Shown: positions 1 to 9,040 of the stretch, piece by piece
Layout: each line of letters opens with the position of its first letter
Position numbering within the stretch: the first letter of the stretch is position 1
Source of the DNA: Sphingobacterium thalpophilum
Lineage (GTDB): Bacteria; Bacteroidota; Bacteroidia; Chitinophagales; Chitinophagaceae
DNA length: 40,913 nt
Direction of reading: 5' to 3'
Assembly (NCBI GenBank): GCA_943325035.2
Contig: CALPNW020000006.1
Coordinates: 1 to 40,913, forward strand
Made by a program: the position numbers and the translations under genes
Notes under the pieces: model-generated
The model's input: the letters and a program-made list of their open reading frames with translations, nothing else
The model's database searches: none
What the model was told of the DNA's origin: nothing

Positions 1-201
1 AGCAGCGATTGTCCGGAAGTAGAAACGGTTTCTGCCATCTGGAGAACGGCTGAGTTTCATGAGCGGGAAGTATACGAGATGTTTGGTGTTAATTTTCTGC
101 ACCATCCCGATTTGCGGTTGCTGATATTGCCTGATGGATGGGAAGGGAAGAATCCCCTCAGGAAAAATTTTGAAGATCCTATTAATATGATCAAACTTTA
201 A
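1..201 (+). CDS. nuoC: NADH-quinone oxidoreductase subunit C (C-terminal part)
   Basis: The window opens inside this gene; the last 66 codons are readable in frame 1 and end in TAA at 199-201. The segment ERE-VYEMFGV followed by HPDLRLLILPDGW and NPLRKNF is the typical C-terminal signature of the complex I 30 kDa subunit, which packs against NuoD in the cytoplasmic connecting arm. One base separates its stop codon from the nuoD start, so C and D are separate genes here and not a fused nuoCD. The N-terminal part lies outside the window. The identification is firm despite the truncation by the window edge. Confidence 0.93.
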   Translation, partial: SSDCPEVETVSAIWRTAEFHEREVYEMFGVNFLHHPDLRLLILPDGWEGKNPLRKNFEDPINMIKL

Positions 202-202
202 T

Positions 203-1318
203 ATGGTTGAAGAACTTGGCAGAACAACAGAGGGTGACTTAGTCATCAACCTAGGGCCACAACACCCTGCAACGCATGGCGTGTTGCATCTGGTGATTAC
301 CTTAAACGGGGAGACCATTAAAAAAGTGGAACCCCATTTGGGATATATACACCGTTCCATAGAAAAAATGTGCGAGAGCCTCAATTACCGCCAGTTTATT
401 TATGTTACCAGCCGGATGGATTATTTGTCGTCTCATATTAATAACCACGCATGTGCTTTATTAATAGAAAAGGGGCTGCAGGTAGAAGTTCCATCCAGGG
501 CACAGGTGATCAGGGTATTGATGGATGAACTGACCCGGATTGCTTCCCATGAATTATGGTGGGGTGCAATGGCTATGGATCTGGGGGCATTTACTCCTTT
601 CTTTCATGCATTCCGCGAAAGAGAAGCCATCAATGAAATCATGGAAGATACCTGCGGTGCAAGGCTTACCATGAATTACATAGTGCCGGGTGGTGTTATG
701 GAAGACATTCACCCCGATTTTCAGCGGAAGACTAAAGAGTTTATACAATTATACAAGCGGAAGATCCACGAATACGATGAGATGGTTACCGGAAATATCA
801 TTTTCCAGAACCGAATGAAAAATGTGGGGTATCTGTCTCCCGAAAATGCAATTGCTTATGGTTGTTCCGGCCCTGCAGCCAGAGGCAGTGGGGTTAGTTG
901 CGACATCCGTAAAATATATCCGTATGCGATATACGACAAACTGGATTTTGAGGAAGTACTGGAAACAGGTGGTGATTCATTTGCCCGTTACATGGTTCGT
1001 ATCAGAGAAATGAACCAGTCGATACATATCATAGAACAATTGATCGATAATATTCCGGAAGGAGACTTTCAGGCCAAAACAAAAGCGGTACTGAAACTTC
1101 CCAAGGGGGAGTTTTACCAGAGAGTAGAAACCGCACGCGGTGAACTGGGTGTTTTTATTGTGAGTGAGGGCGGCACTACCCCTTACAGAATAAAATTCCG
1201 TTCGCCCGGATTTTCTAATCTATCCGCATTGGATACGATGGCCCGTGGCAGTAAGCTGGGAGATCTGATAGCAATGATGGGAACACTTGATTTAGTAATA
1301 CCTGATATAGACAGATAA
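203..1318 (+). CDS. nuoD: NADH-quinone oxidoreductase subunit D
   Basis: This is the 49 kDa subunit of complex I (371 aa), the hydrogenase-derived subunit that forms most of the quinone pocket with NuoB and NuoH. The N-terminal GPQHPATHGVLH motif carries the quinone-pocket histidine, and SRMDYLSS holds the conserved DY region. The protein ends in DLVIPDIDR, matching the usual D-x-D-R C-terminus. Length is close to a stand-alone NuoD. It follows nuoC by one base and precedes nuoH by one base. In the common 14-gene operon nuoE, nuoF and nuoG would follow nuoD; there is no room for them here. Confidence 0.97.
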   Translation: MVEELGRTTEGDLVINLGPQHPATHGVLHLVITLNGETIKKVEPHLGYIHRSIEKMCESLNYRQFIYVTSRMDYLSSHINNHACALLIEKGLQVEVPSRAQVIRVLMDELTRIASHELWWGAMAMDLGAFTPFFHAFREREAINEIMEDTCGARLTMNYIVPGGVMEDIHPDFQRKTKEFIQLYKRKIHEYDEMVTGNIIFQNRMKNVGYLSPENAIAYGCSGPAARGSGVSCDIRKIYPYAIYDKLDFEEVLETGGDSFARYMVRIREMNQSIHIIEQLIDNIPEGDFQAKTKAVLKLPKGEFYQRVETARGELGVFIVSEGGTTPYRIKFRSPGFSNLSALDTMARGSKLGDLIAMMGTLDLVIPDIDR

Positions 1319-1319
1319 T

Positions 1320-2396
1320 ATGTGGAGTTTTAGCCAAATAGCCGGTACTATACATGAATGGTTGAGTACAACCTTCAATCCTACCATTACACTGATTGCA
1401 GAAATGGTCATTGCAGGCGTAGCCGTGATTGGCTTGTTTGCAGTATTGGGGTTGGTCTTAGTAATTATGGAACGGAGGGTAGCCGCCTGGATTCAGATCA
1501 GGTTAGGGCCTAACAGGGTGGGTCCTCAGGGATTGCTGCAATCAATGGCAGACACGGTTAAATTGCTGGTTAAAGAAGGCTTAACACCCAATGGGGCGGA
1601 TAAATTCCTGTTTAATCTGGCGCCTTATATTGCTATGGTTGTAGCCATGTTGTTAATGGCGCCCATTGCATTTGCCAAGGATTTTCAGCTCTGGGATCTG
1701 AACATCGGCGTGTTGTATATTTCTGCAGTATCCTCTATTTCAGTGATCAGTATTCTGATGGCGGGATGGAGCAGTAACAATAAATATTCTTTAATGGGTG
1801 CCATGAGAAGTGGTGCACAGATCGTAAGTTATGAATTGTCTGCAGGCCTTGCTATCTTATCAATAATTGTTTTAACAGGCAGTCTGCAGATTTCTGAAAT
1901 TGTAAAATCGCAGGCAGATGGCTGGTGGATATTTAAAGGGCATATTCCTGCGATCATTTCATTTGTAATTTTTATGATTGCAGGAACTGCAGAAACCAAC
2001 AGAGCCCCTTTTGACCTTGCTGAGGCAGAGTCTGAGCTTACTGCAGGATTTCATACAGAATATTCAGGAATGAAATTTGCACTTTTCTTTTTATCGGAAT
2101 ACGTAAATGTATTTATTGTTTGTGCTATCGGAGCAACCCTGTTTCTGGGTGGATGGATGCCTTTTCATATTGGTACCTGGGAAGGGTTTAACCATATCAT
2201 GGATTACATACCATCCAGTATCTGGTTTTTTGGAAAAACCTTTTTTCTGATATTTTTAATTATGTGGTTCAGATGGACTTTCCCCAGAATGCGGATAGAC
2301 CAGTTGCTGAATTTAGAGTGGAAATATTTATTGCCTATCAGTATGGTAAATCTGTTGCTGATGACAGCAATAGCCATATTGGGATGGTACTTTTAA
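1320..2396 (+). CDS. nuoH: NADH-quinone oxidoreductase subunit H
   Basis: This is the 358-aa membrane subunit that joins the quinone site to the proton-pumping arm. The conserved loop ERRVAAWIQIRLGPNRVGP occurs near residues 50-70, and the acidic segment AETNRAPFDLAEAESEL is present near residues 220-240; both are diagnostic for NuoH. The sequence is hydrophobic throughout, consistent with the eight helices of the family. The start codon lies one base after the nuoD stop, which implies tight translational coupling and shows that the NADH-dehydrogenase module genes have not been inserted at this junction. Confidence 0.97.
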   Translation: MWSFSQIAGTIHEWLSTTFNPTITLIAEMVIAGVAVIGLFAVLGLVLVIMERRVAAWIQIRLGPNRVGPQGLLQSMADTVKLLVKEGLTPNGADKFLFNLAPYIAMVVAMLLMAPIAFAKDFQLWDLNIGVLYISAVSSISVISILMAGWSSNNKYSLMGAMRSGAQIVSYELSAGLAILSIIVLTGSLQISEIVKSQADGWWIFKGHIPAIISFVIFMIAGTAETNRAPFDLAEAESELTAGFHTEYSGMKFALFFLSEYVNVFIVCAIGATLFLGGWMPFHIGTWEGFNHIMDYIPSSIWFFGKTFFLIFLIMWFRWTFPRMRIDQLLNLEWKYLLPISMVNLLLMTAIAILGWYF

Positions 2397-2415
2397 TGAA
2401 TGATAAACCAGTAAG

Positions 2416-2892
2416 ATGTTTTTAAAAGAATATATCAAAGAGGTGTACGGTGCAATAAGATCGCTGCTGATCGGCATGCGGCGTACCGGCTATTATTTCA
2501 CCCATCATAAGGAAATTATTACTGAGCAGTATCCCGACAACAGGGCTACGCTTAAAATGGCCGACCGGTTTAAGGGAGAAGTGGTTATGCCGCACGATGT
2601 TAATAATGAGCACCGCTGTACCGGTTGCACTGCCTGTGAGCTGGCCTGCCCGAATGGAACCATAAAAGTAATTACCCGATTTGATGTATCTCCCGAAGGA
2701 AAGAAAAAGAAAGCGATAGATAAACTGGTTTATCACCTGGAGCTTTGTACTATGTGTAATTTATGTGTAGTGGCATGTCCTTCGGATGCAATCAAAATGG
2801 CACAAACTTTTGAACACAGTGTTTTCGACAGAAGCCTGCTGACAAAAATTTTAAATAACCCCGGTTCTAAAATCATGGAAGGTGTAGAATGA
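2416..2892 (+). CDS. nuoI: NADH-quinone oxidoreductase subunit I (2x[4Fe-4S])
   Basis: This 158-aa ferredoxin-like subunit relays electrons through clusters N6a and N6b towards NuoB. Two complete [4Fe-4S] motifs are visible: C68-x2-C71-x2-C74-x3-C78 (RCTGCTACELACP) and C111-x2-C114-x2-C117-x3-C121 (CTMCNLCVVACP). The N-terminal 30 residues look like the amphipathic membrane-associating region. The stop codon overlaps the nuoJ start (ATGA). It is somewhat shorter than many NuoI proteins. Because no NuoG gene is present at this locus, NuoI is a plausible electron entry point; that is inference. Confidence 0.95.
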   Translation: MFLKEYIKEVYGAIRSLLIGMRRTGYYFTHHKEIITEQYPDNRATLKMADRFKGEVVMPHDVNNEHRCTGCTACELACPNGTIKVITRFDVSPEGKKKKAIDKLVYHLELCTMCNLCVVACPSDAIKMAQTFEHSVFDRSLLTKILNNPGSKIMEGVE

Positions 2893-3416
2893 TGAGCGGA
2901 TCAACCATACTATTTTATTTGCTTGCAGCGCTTACTTTAACCTGCGGCTTATTGTCTGTAATAACCAGACAGATTTTTCGTGCAGCCATTTATTTGCTGT
3001 TTGCACTGATAGGTATTGCCGGATTGTACTTCTGGCTTCAGTACGAATTTATTGCGGCAGTTCAGATTGTGGTGTATGTAGGAGGGATCATTGTTCTGAT
3101 CATCTTCTCCATATTTCTTACGCAGCAGACAGGAGAAAAACTGGCTGTGCAAAGGTCTGGCCGGAAAATATTTTCTGCATTGGCGGTGTTCTGTGGTTTT
3201 GCATTAACCATGCTGCAGGTATACCAGCATGAGTTTAAAACTGCTGCTGAAACGCCGCTTGTTCCTACGGTTAAAAATATTGGCAATAAAATGCTGGATG
3301 TAAACAATACCGGTTATGCCCTGCCTTTTGAAGCAGTATCAATGTTATTACTTGCTGCACTGGTTGGATGTATTGTAATTGCTTTAAGAAGTAAACCCGA
3401 AACTAACACAAAATGA
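2889..3416 (+). CDS. nuoJ: NADH-quinone oxidoreductase subunit J
   Basis: A 175-aa hydrophobic protein in the correct operon position. The segment AVQIVVYVGGIIVLIIF, near residues 57-73, is the hallmark third helix of NuoJ, which contains the pi-bulge used in conformational coupling. About five membrane helices are expected. Its ATG overlaps the nuoI stop by four bases (ATGA), and a second in-frame ATG directly follows, so the true start could be three bases later. The end overlaps nuoK in the same ATGA manner. Confidence 0.94.
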   Translation: MMSGSTILFYLLAALTLTCGLLSVITRQIFRAAIYLLFALIGIAGLYFWLQYEFIAAVQIVVYVGGIIVLIIFSIFLTQQTGEKLAVQRSGRKIFSALAVFCGFALTMLQVYQHEFKTAAETPLVPTVKNIGNKMLDVNNTGYALPFEAVSMLLLAALVGCIVIALRSKPETNTK

Positions 3417-3727
3417 TGGAGCCCGGATTAAACCATATTTTATTCATCAGTACTGCATTGTTCTTTATGGGCATGTATGGTTTTTTTACCCGAAGAAACC
3501 TGATAACCATGATGATGAGCGTAGAACTGATACTGAACAGTGTAAACCTGAATTTCATTGCATTCAATAAATACCTGTGGCCCGGAAAAATGGATGGGTT
3601 GTTTTTTACCCTGTTTGTAATTGCTATTGCTGCTGCAGAAGCTGCTGTTGCCATTGCAATCATCATTAATTTATACCGTAGTCACCAGTCCATTGATGTA
3701 GAAACCGCCGAAGAATTAAAGTATTAA
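3413..3727 (+). CDS. nuoK: NADH-quinone oxidoreductase subunit K
   Basis: A 104-aa protein, the normal size for NuoK, with three hydrophobic helices. The second helix contains MMSVELILNSVNLNF with the conserved membrane glutamate, and the third contains VIAIAAAEAAVAIAI with the second conserved glutamate; both are needed for proton translocation in characterised family members. The start overlaps the nuoJ stop by four bases. nuoL begins five bases after its stop. Confidence 0.96.
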   Translation: MMEPGLNHILFISTALFFMGMYGFFTRRNLITMMMSVELILNSVNLNFIAFNKYLWPGKMDGLFFTLFVIAIAAAEAAVAIAIIINLYRSHQSIDVETAEELKY

Positions 3728-3732
3728 GAACT

Positions 3733-5664
3733 ATGCCTAACGCCATTAATATAGCCCTGATTCCATTATTACCCTTTGCAGCATTTTTACTGCTGGGTTT
3801 ATTTGGCAGGAAATATTTCAGTAAGAGTGCGGGTTTGATCGGAACTGCCCTCCTGTTAACTTCCACCTTGCTTGCCCTGCATACTGCTTACGAGTATTTC
3901 TTTGTGTACGGAAAGGTAGAAGGTGTTTATCAGAAATTTGTGCCACTGGAATTTGTGTGGCTGGAATTTTCTAAAACAATGTCTATTGATATGGGACTGA
4001 TGATAGATCCTATATCGGTAATGATGCTGGTAGTAGTAACTTTTGTTTCATTAATGGTGCATATCTACAGCCTTGGATACATGAAGGGCGAAGAAAGATT
4101 TCCCGTTTATTATTCTTTTCTTGGATTATTTTCTTTCTCTATGCTGGGGCTGATACTGGCTACCAATATTTTTCAGACCTATATTTTCTGGGAACTGGTG
4201 GGGGTTTCTTCTTTTCTGCTGATTGGTTACTATTATGAAAAACCATCTGCAGTTGCAGCCGCCAAAAAAGCATTTATTGTTACCCGCTTTGCGGATCTCG
4301 GGTTTTTAATTGGCATATTAATATTATCGTATTGTTCGGGCACACTGAATTTTGGTACCCTCATAGAAAGGCTTACAGACCCGGGATCTGTTGAAATGCA
4401 AACAGCAGCAGGTTATTCTTTTATGGGTATGTCTGCACTCACCTGGGGTGCTGTTCTTGTATTCATTGGTGGCGCAGGCAAAAGTGCCATGTTTCCGCTG
4501 CATATCTGGTTGCCGGATGCTATGGAAGGCCCTACACCGGTGTCTGCATTGATTCACGCAGCTACAATGGTTGTTGCGGGGGTGTATCTGGTAGCAAGGC
4601 TATTTCCTGTATTTGCTATCTCTACTCCTGAAGTGCTGGAAGGGGTTGGCTGGGTAGGAGCAGTATCTGCAATTATTGCTGCAGTGATTGCCTGTACACA
4701 AACAGATATTAAACGGGTATTGGCTTATTCTACGATGTCGCAGATCGGGTACATGATGTTTGCCCTGGGTGTATCTGGATATGGCGGTGAAGAAGGATTG
4801 GGATATACCGCATCGCTGTTCCATCTGTTTACTCATGCTATGTTTAAAGCATTGTTATTCCTTGGCGCAGGAGCGGTTATCCATTATGTACATAGCAATG
4901 AGATGAAAGATATGGGAGGGTTAAGATCCCAAATGCCTGTTACGCATATTACTTTTCTGATTGCCTGTCTGGCCATTGCTGGTGTTCCTCCGCTGGCTGG
5001 ATTTTTTAGTAAGGAAGAAATTTTACTGGCGGCTTACCAGCATAATAGGGTGATCTACTGGATTGCACTTATTACCTCCGGCTTAACTGCGTTTTATATG
5101 TTCCGTTTGTATTTTTCAATCTTCTGGAACAAGCCATATGAAGCACCTGGCGAACACCATGGCGAAGGGGGTTTTGTAATGATGCTACCGCTGGTATTAC
5201 TGGCAATTGGCGCAGCATTGGCAGGATTTATTCCATTTGGTGAATTGGTTAGTTCAGATGGGAAGCCTTTAGTATCTCACTTTCACCTGGGTTTTTCAAT
5301 TGCACCCGTGGCATTGGGTTTAACAGGGATCTTTCTGGCAATGATTTTTTATAAAAATCAGAACGCAAAACCAGACAGGGTAAGTGCAGCCATGGGCGGT
5401 TTTTACAAAGCAGCCTTGCATAAATTTTATATAGACGAGTTGTACCTGTTTATTACCAAAAAACTGTTGTTCAACCTGATCGGTAAACCCGCAGCATGGT
5501 TTGATCGCACTGTGGTAGATGGAATGGTGAATCTTACAGGTACTACCACCCAGAATATATCAGCAGGGATTAAAAAAATGCAATCCGGTAAAGTTCAGCA
5601 GTATGCTTTATATGTATTAACAAGCGTGATTGTACTGGCAGTATTTTTCATATATGTTTGGTGA
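3733..5664 (+). CDS. nuoL: NADH-quinone oxidoreductase subunit L
   Basis: A 643-aa antiporter-like proton-pumping subunit at the distal end of the membrane arm. The signature FWELVGVSSFLLIGYYY carries the conserved glutamate, and GGAGKSAMFPLHIWLPDAM followed by GPTPVSALIHAATMV carries the helix-7 lysine and helix-8 histidine. The last 150 residues match the region forming the long lateral helix and final transmembrane helix in NuoL, including a terminal hydrophobic segment. Length is within the family range and no frame disruption is seen. Confidence 0.97.
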   Translation: MPNAINIALIPLLPFAAFLLLGLFGRKYFSKSAGLIGTALLLTSTLLALHTAYEYFFVYGKVEGVYQKFVPLEFVWLEFSKTMSIDMGLMIDPISVMMLVVVTFVSLMVHIYSLGYMKGEERFPVYYSFLGLFSFSMLGLILATNIFQTYIFWELVGVSSFLLIGYYYEKPSAVAAAKKAFIVTRFADLGFLIGILILSYCSGTLNFGTLIERLTDPGSVEMQTAAGYSFMGMSALTWGAVLVFIGGAGKSAMFPLHIWLPDAMEGPTPVSALIHAATMVVAGVYLVARLFPVFAISTPEVLEGVGWVGAVSAIIAAVIACTQTDIKRVLAYSTMSQIGYMMFALGVSGYGGEEGLGYTASLFHLFTHAMFKALLFLGAGAVIHYVHSNEMKDMGGLRSQMPVTHITFLIACLAIAGVPPLAGFFSKEEILLAAYQHNRVIYWIALITSGLTAFYMFRLYFSIFWNKPYEAPGEHHGEGGFVMMLPLVLLAIGAALAGFIPFGELVSSDGKPLVSHFHLGFSIAPVALGLTGIFLAMIFYKNQNAKPDRVSAAMGGFYKAALHKFYIDELYLFITKKLLFNLIGKPAAWFDRTVVDGMVNLTGTTTQNISAGIKKMQSGKVQQYALYVLTSVIVLAVFFIYVW

Positions 5665-5684
5665 GAACCAATGATAAATAAGAA

Positions 5685-7166
5685 TTGATGAATTTATTAT
5701 TACTATTAGGAGTTCCATTATTTACCGCCTGCGCAATATTACTGTGGCGTAATCAGCAGCAGGTAAAATGGGTGGCTCTTGCAGGCTCGGTTGTTCAAAT
5801 GGTATTGGCCATTGTTTTGCTGTTTGCATTTCGCGGAGAAAGGGCCGCTCAGCACACTTCCCAGTTATTGTTTGAGCAGAGCTATCCGCTGATTCAATCT
5901 CTGAACATTCATTTTCATATTGGGGTAGATGGCATTTCGGTTTCTATGATCCTGCTAACCGCCTTTGTAGTTATTGCGGGTGTACTCGTTTCGTGGAATG
6001 TAGAAAAAATGACCAGAGAATTTTATTTTCTCCTCTTGTTGCTGGCCCTCGGAGCGTATGGTTTCTTTATTTCTTTTAACTTATTCGTTTTATTCTTTTT
6101 CCTTGAAATTTCTGTAATTCCAAAATACCTGCTGATCGGTATCTGGGGTAGCGGTAAAAAAGAATACAGTGCCAATAAACTGGTATTGATGCTCATGTTT
6201 GGTTCTGCACTGATTATGGTAGGGATGCTTGGATTGTATTTTGCAGGTAATCATGATTTTGATCTGATCAGTTTATCTCATGCCACGATTTCTCCAGAAC
6301 GCCAGAATTTATTATTTCCATTGTTGTTTCTTGGGTTTGGTGTATTCACTGCATTATTTCCATTACATACCTGGGTGCCGGATGGTCACTCATCTGCTCC
6401 AACGGCGGGTTCTATGTTTCTGGCGGGTATCTCCATGAAGCTGGGTGGGTATGGCTGTTTAAGGGTAGCTATTTTTCTGTTGCCGGAGGGTGCAAAAGAG
6501 TATGCCAACATTATTATCATTCTATCCTCCATTGCAATTTTATATGGTGCATTTGTGACCATGATGCAAAAGGACCTGAAATACATCAATGCCTATTCTT
6601 CTGTGAGTCACGTAGGATTCAGTTTGCTGGCGATGGGCATGTTAACTCAAACTGCTATTACCGGTGCACTGATGCAAATGATATCTCATGGGTTAATGAC
6701 CGCTCTTTTCTTTGCCGTGATCGGTATGATCTACGACAGAACGCATACCAGAATGGTGGATGAAATGGGTGGACTGATGAAAGTGATGCCATTTATTACA
6801 ACGGTTCTTTTTATTGTTGGTCTCTGTTCGCTGGGGTTACCCGGTTTGAGTGGCTTTGTTGCTGAAATGACGGTGTTCATGGGCTCCTGGCAGAGAGATG
6901 ATACTTTCCACAGAATTGCTACAATTGCGGCCGCAATGTCTATTGTAGTTACTGCCGTATATATTTTAAGAGCGGTTGGGCAAACAGCAATGGGGCCTAT
7001 AAAACATGCAGCGCATTTGCAGTTGAAAGACGCTGCATGGAATGAGAAACTGGCTGCAATTATACTGCTTGCAGGAATACTAAGTATAGGGATTGCTCCG
7101 GGCTGGCTGAATGATTTACTTACACCCGGTGCAGAAATTATCATGAACAGAATTGCTGGAAAATAA
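5685..7166 (+). CDS. nuoM: NADH-quinone oxidoreductase subunit M
   Basis: A 493-aa antiporter-like subunit of the membrane arm. The functional glutamate lies in FFFLEISVIPKYLLIGIWG and the half-channel lysine in GISMKLGGYG, just after PLHTWVPDGHSSAPTAGS. These residues correspond to those needed for pumping in the Mrp-antiporter superfamily. Twenty bases separate it from nuoL and eleven from nuoN, consistent with one transcript. A second ATG follows the first (MMNLL), so the start is uncertain by one codon. Confidence 0.96.
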   Translation: MMNLLLLLGVPLFTACAILLWRNQQQVKWVALAGSVVQMVLAIVLLFAFRGERAAQHTSQLLFEQSYPLIQSLNIHFHIGVDGISVSMILLTAFVVIAGVLVSWNVEKMTREFYFLLLLLALGAYGFFISFNLFVLFFFLEISVIPKYLLIGIWGSGKKEYSANKLVLMLMFGSALIMVGMLGLYFAGNHDFDLISLSHATISPERQNLLFPLLFLGFGVFTALFPLHTWVPDGHSSAPTAGSMFLAGISMKLGGYGCLRVAIFLLPEGAKEYANIIIILSSIAILYGAFVTMMQKDLKYINAYSSVSHVGFSLLAMGMLTQTAITGALMQMISHGLMTALFFAVIGMIYDRTHTRMVDEMGGLMKVMPFITTVLFIVGLCSLGLPGLSGFVAEMTVFMGSWQRDDTFHRIATIAAAMSIVVTAVYILRAVGQTAMGPIKHAAHLQLKDAAWNEKLAAIILLAGILSIGIAPGWLNDLLTPGAEIIMNRIAGK

Positions 7167-7177
7167 ATTATAACAGG

Positions 7178-8575
7178 ATGAATGAATTTGTTGTATTGAT
7201 GAAAAGCGAACTGATGGTAACTGCCATTATTTTCCTGTTGTTGTTTATTAAGGTAGGCAAGGGCATGAAGAATGAACAGTTACTGCCAATGGTTCAAACC
7301 CTTTTGCTGGTTAATCTGATCCTTGGTTTCTTTTTTAATAAAGAGGGTAATTTGTTTGGGGATATGTTTCACACTTCTTCATTGATTGCCTTTGAAAAAA
7401 ATATTTTAAATCTGGGGGTGTATCTGATTGCACTGCTTTGTTCGGACTGGTTAAAAAAATCAGATAATTTATCAGAGTTCTTTTTATTAATGCTTTCGGC
7501 ATTACTGGGTATGTTTCTCCTGATCTCCAGCGGTAATCTGCTCATCTTTTATCTGGCACTGGAACTGGCTACTATTCCGGTTGCAGCTATGGCTAATTTT
7601 GATCTGGAGAAAAAACGGTCTTCTGAAAGTGCCATGAAAATGATTCTCTCTTCTGCATTTTCTTCCGGAATATTATTGTTTGGTATTTCCCTGATTTATG
7701 GAATTACCGGTTCAATCAGTTTTTCGGAACTTCCTCAACTGGCAGATGGCTCTTCTTTGTTTACACTGGCTTTTATTTTTCTGTTCAGTGCATTTGCTTT
7801 TAAACTTTCTGTTGTGCCTTTCCATTTATGGACGGCAGATGTTTACGAAGGTTCACCCATTGCAGTTACTTCTTTTCTGTCGGTAATATCAAAAGCATCG
7901 GTTGCGTTTATATTGATGACCGTATTGTTTAAAGTGTTCCAGCCTATTCAGGCTATCTGGTATGCACTCATCATTATTCTGGCAGTAGCATCTATGCTGA
8001 TCGGTAATTTATTTGCTATTCGTCAGCAGAATATTAAAAGATTCCTAGCTTTTTCTTCTATTGCCCAGGTAGGCTTTATTCTGATTGGTATCAGCAGTAA
8101 CGATACAATGGGGTCTACTTCGGTAATTTATTTTATACTAATCTATTTGTTTTCTAATCTGGCAGCATTTGGTGTTGCATCTGTTATTTCTGAACATACC
8201 GGTAAAGAGAATATTGATGATTATAAAGGCTTGTATAAAACCAATCCGTTCTTGAGCTGGATCATTGCGCTGGCATTGTTCTCTCTGGCAGGTATTCCGC
8301 CAACAGCAGGTTTCTTTGGCAAGCTGTTTTTGTTGACTGCCGCAGGCGCTAAAGCCAGCTATGGTCTTATTCTGGTTGCCGCTTTAAATATGATCATCTC
8401 CTTGTATTATTATCTGCGGGTGGTCAGGGCCATCTTTATGGATAAAAATGATTCACCGGTTCCGGCCATACAAACCGGGGCCTCTGTAAAATTAGGTATG
8501 TATATCTGTGCAGCTGGTATTGTACTCACCGGTATGATGGGCTGGATTTACGATTATATTCAATCATTACATTAG
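7178..8575 (+). CDS. nuoN: NADH-quinone oxidoreductase subunit N
   Basis: A 465-aa antiporter-like subunit located nearest NuoK in complex I. LIFYLALELATIPVAAM contains the conserved helix-5 glutamate; PFHLWTADVYEGSPIAV and VISKASVAFILM contain the conserved loop and helix-8 lysine. It is highly hydrophobic from end to end and within the usual family length. It is the last recognised nuo gene, but the operon continues seven bases later with a small unrecognised gene. Confidence 0.96.
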   Translation: MNEFVVLMKSELMVTAIIFLLLFIKVGKGMKNEQLLPMVQTLLLVNLILGFFFNKEGNLFGDMFHTSSLIAFEKNILNLGVYLIALLCSDWLKKSDNLSEFFLLMLSALLGMFLLISSGNLLIFYLALELATIPVAAMANFDLEKKRSSESAMKMILSSAFSSGILLFGISLIYGITGSISFSELPQLADGSSLFTLAFIFLFSAFAFKLSVVPFHLWTADVYEGSPIAVTSFLSVISKASVAFILMTVLFKVFQPIQAIWYALIIILAVASMLIGNLFAIRQQNIKRFLAFSSIAQVGFILIGISSNDTMGSTSVIYFILIYLFSNLAAFGVASVISEHTGKENIDDYKGLYKTNPFLSWIIALALFSLAGIPPTAGFFGKLFLLTAAGAKASYGLILVAALNMIISLYYYLRVVRAIFMDKNDSPVPAIQTGASVKLGMYICAAGIVLTGMMGWIYDYIQSLH

Positions 8576-8582
8576 TTGCATT

Positions 8583-8969
8583 ATGGCTATTAATAAAAAT
8601 CATGAGTTTGAAGAACTGGACGGCGTAAAATGCGGTATCGCTGAAAAAAATGTTTCACCTGCAAGAGTGGAATTTTTAAAGCAACTGCTCAGCAGCAACG
8701 GGTATACCGTAATTGTTGTTCCATCCCCGGCTCCCAAAGCAGCTCCTGTTGTTGCTGCAAAAGAGGGAGAGGAACCTGCTCCGGTAATTGCTGCACCTGT
8801 TGCACCTGAAACATTTACAGTAGGAGTTTCAGATTATACTTTCAATCCCATCAATGCCATTTACGGCAGAGCTTTAAAAACGAAAAACGGTCATGTGGTA
8901 ACCAATGCATACTGGCACCAGCAGGAAGCAGAGAGTCAGGATGAAATTCCTTATTACGAGCACCAATAA
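8583..8969 (+). CDS. Small Ala/Pro-rich protein at the end of the nuo operon, unrecognised
   Basis: A 128-aa protein that I cannot assign to a named family. It has three parts: an N-terminal segment of about 45 residues ending in a predicted strand (YTVIVVPS), a low-complexity Pro/Ala/Val linker at about residues 43-80, and a C-terminal segment with FTVGVSDYTFNPINAIYGR and a His/Gln/Glu-rich tail (AYWHQQEAESQDE). There is no signal peptide, membrane helix or cysteine cluster; the single Cys is near residue 17. It begins seven bases after nuoN and ends just before the operon terminator, so it is almost certainly cotranscribed with complex I. An accessory or assembly role is inference from position only. 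Confidence 0.75.
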   Translation: MAINKNHEFEELDGVKCGIAEKNVSPARVEFLKQLLSSNGYTVIVVPSPAPKAAPVVAAKEGEEPAPVIAAPVAPETFTVGVSDYTFNPINAIYGRALKTKNGHVVTNAYWHQQEAESQDEIPYYEHQ

Positions 8970-8991
8970 ATTATTGCCTGGGTACAGACAT

Positions 8992-9019
8992 AAAAAAAGG
9001 ATCGGAAGATCCTTTTTTT
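8992..9019. terminator. Bidirectional intrinsic terminator
   Basis: A near-perfect hairpin: seven A, GGATC, loop GGAA, GATCC, seven T. It lies between the convergent nuo operon (+) and the nifJ operon (-) and presents a T-tract on each strand, so it can stop transcription from both sides. Confidence 0.9.
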
Positions 9020-9040
9020 ATTAATTGGATAACCTTTAGT

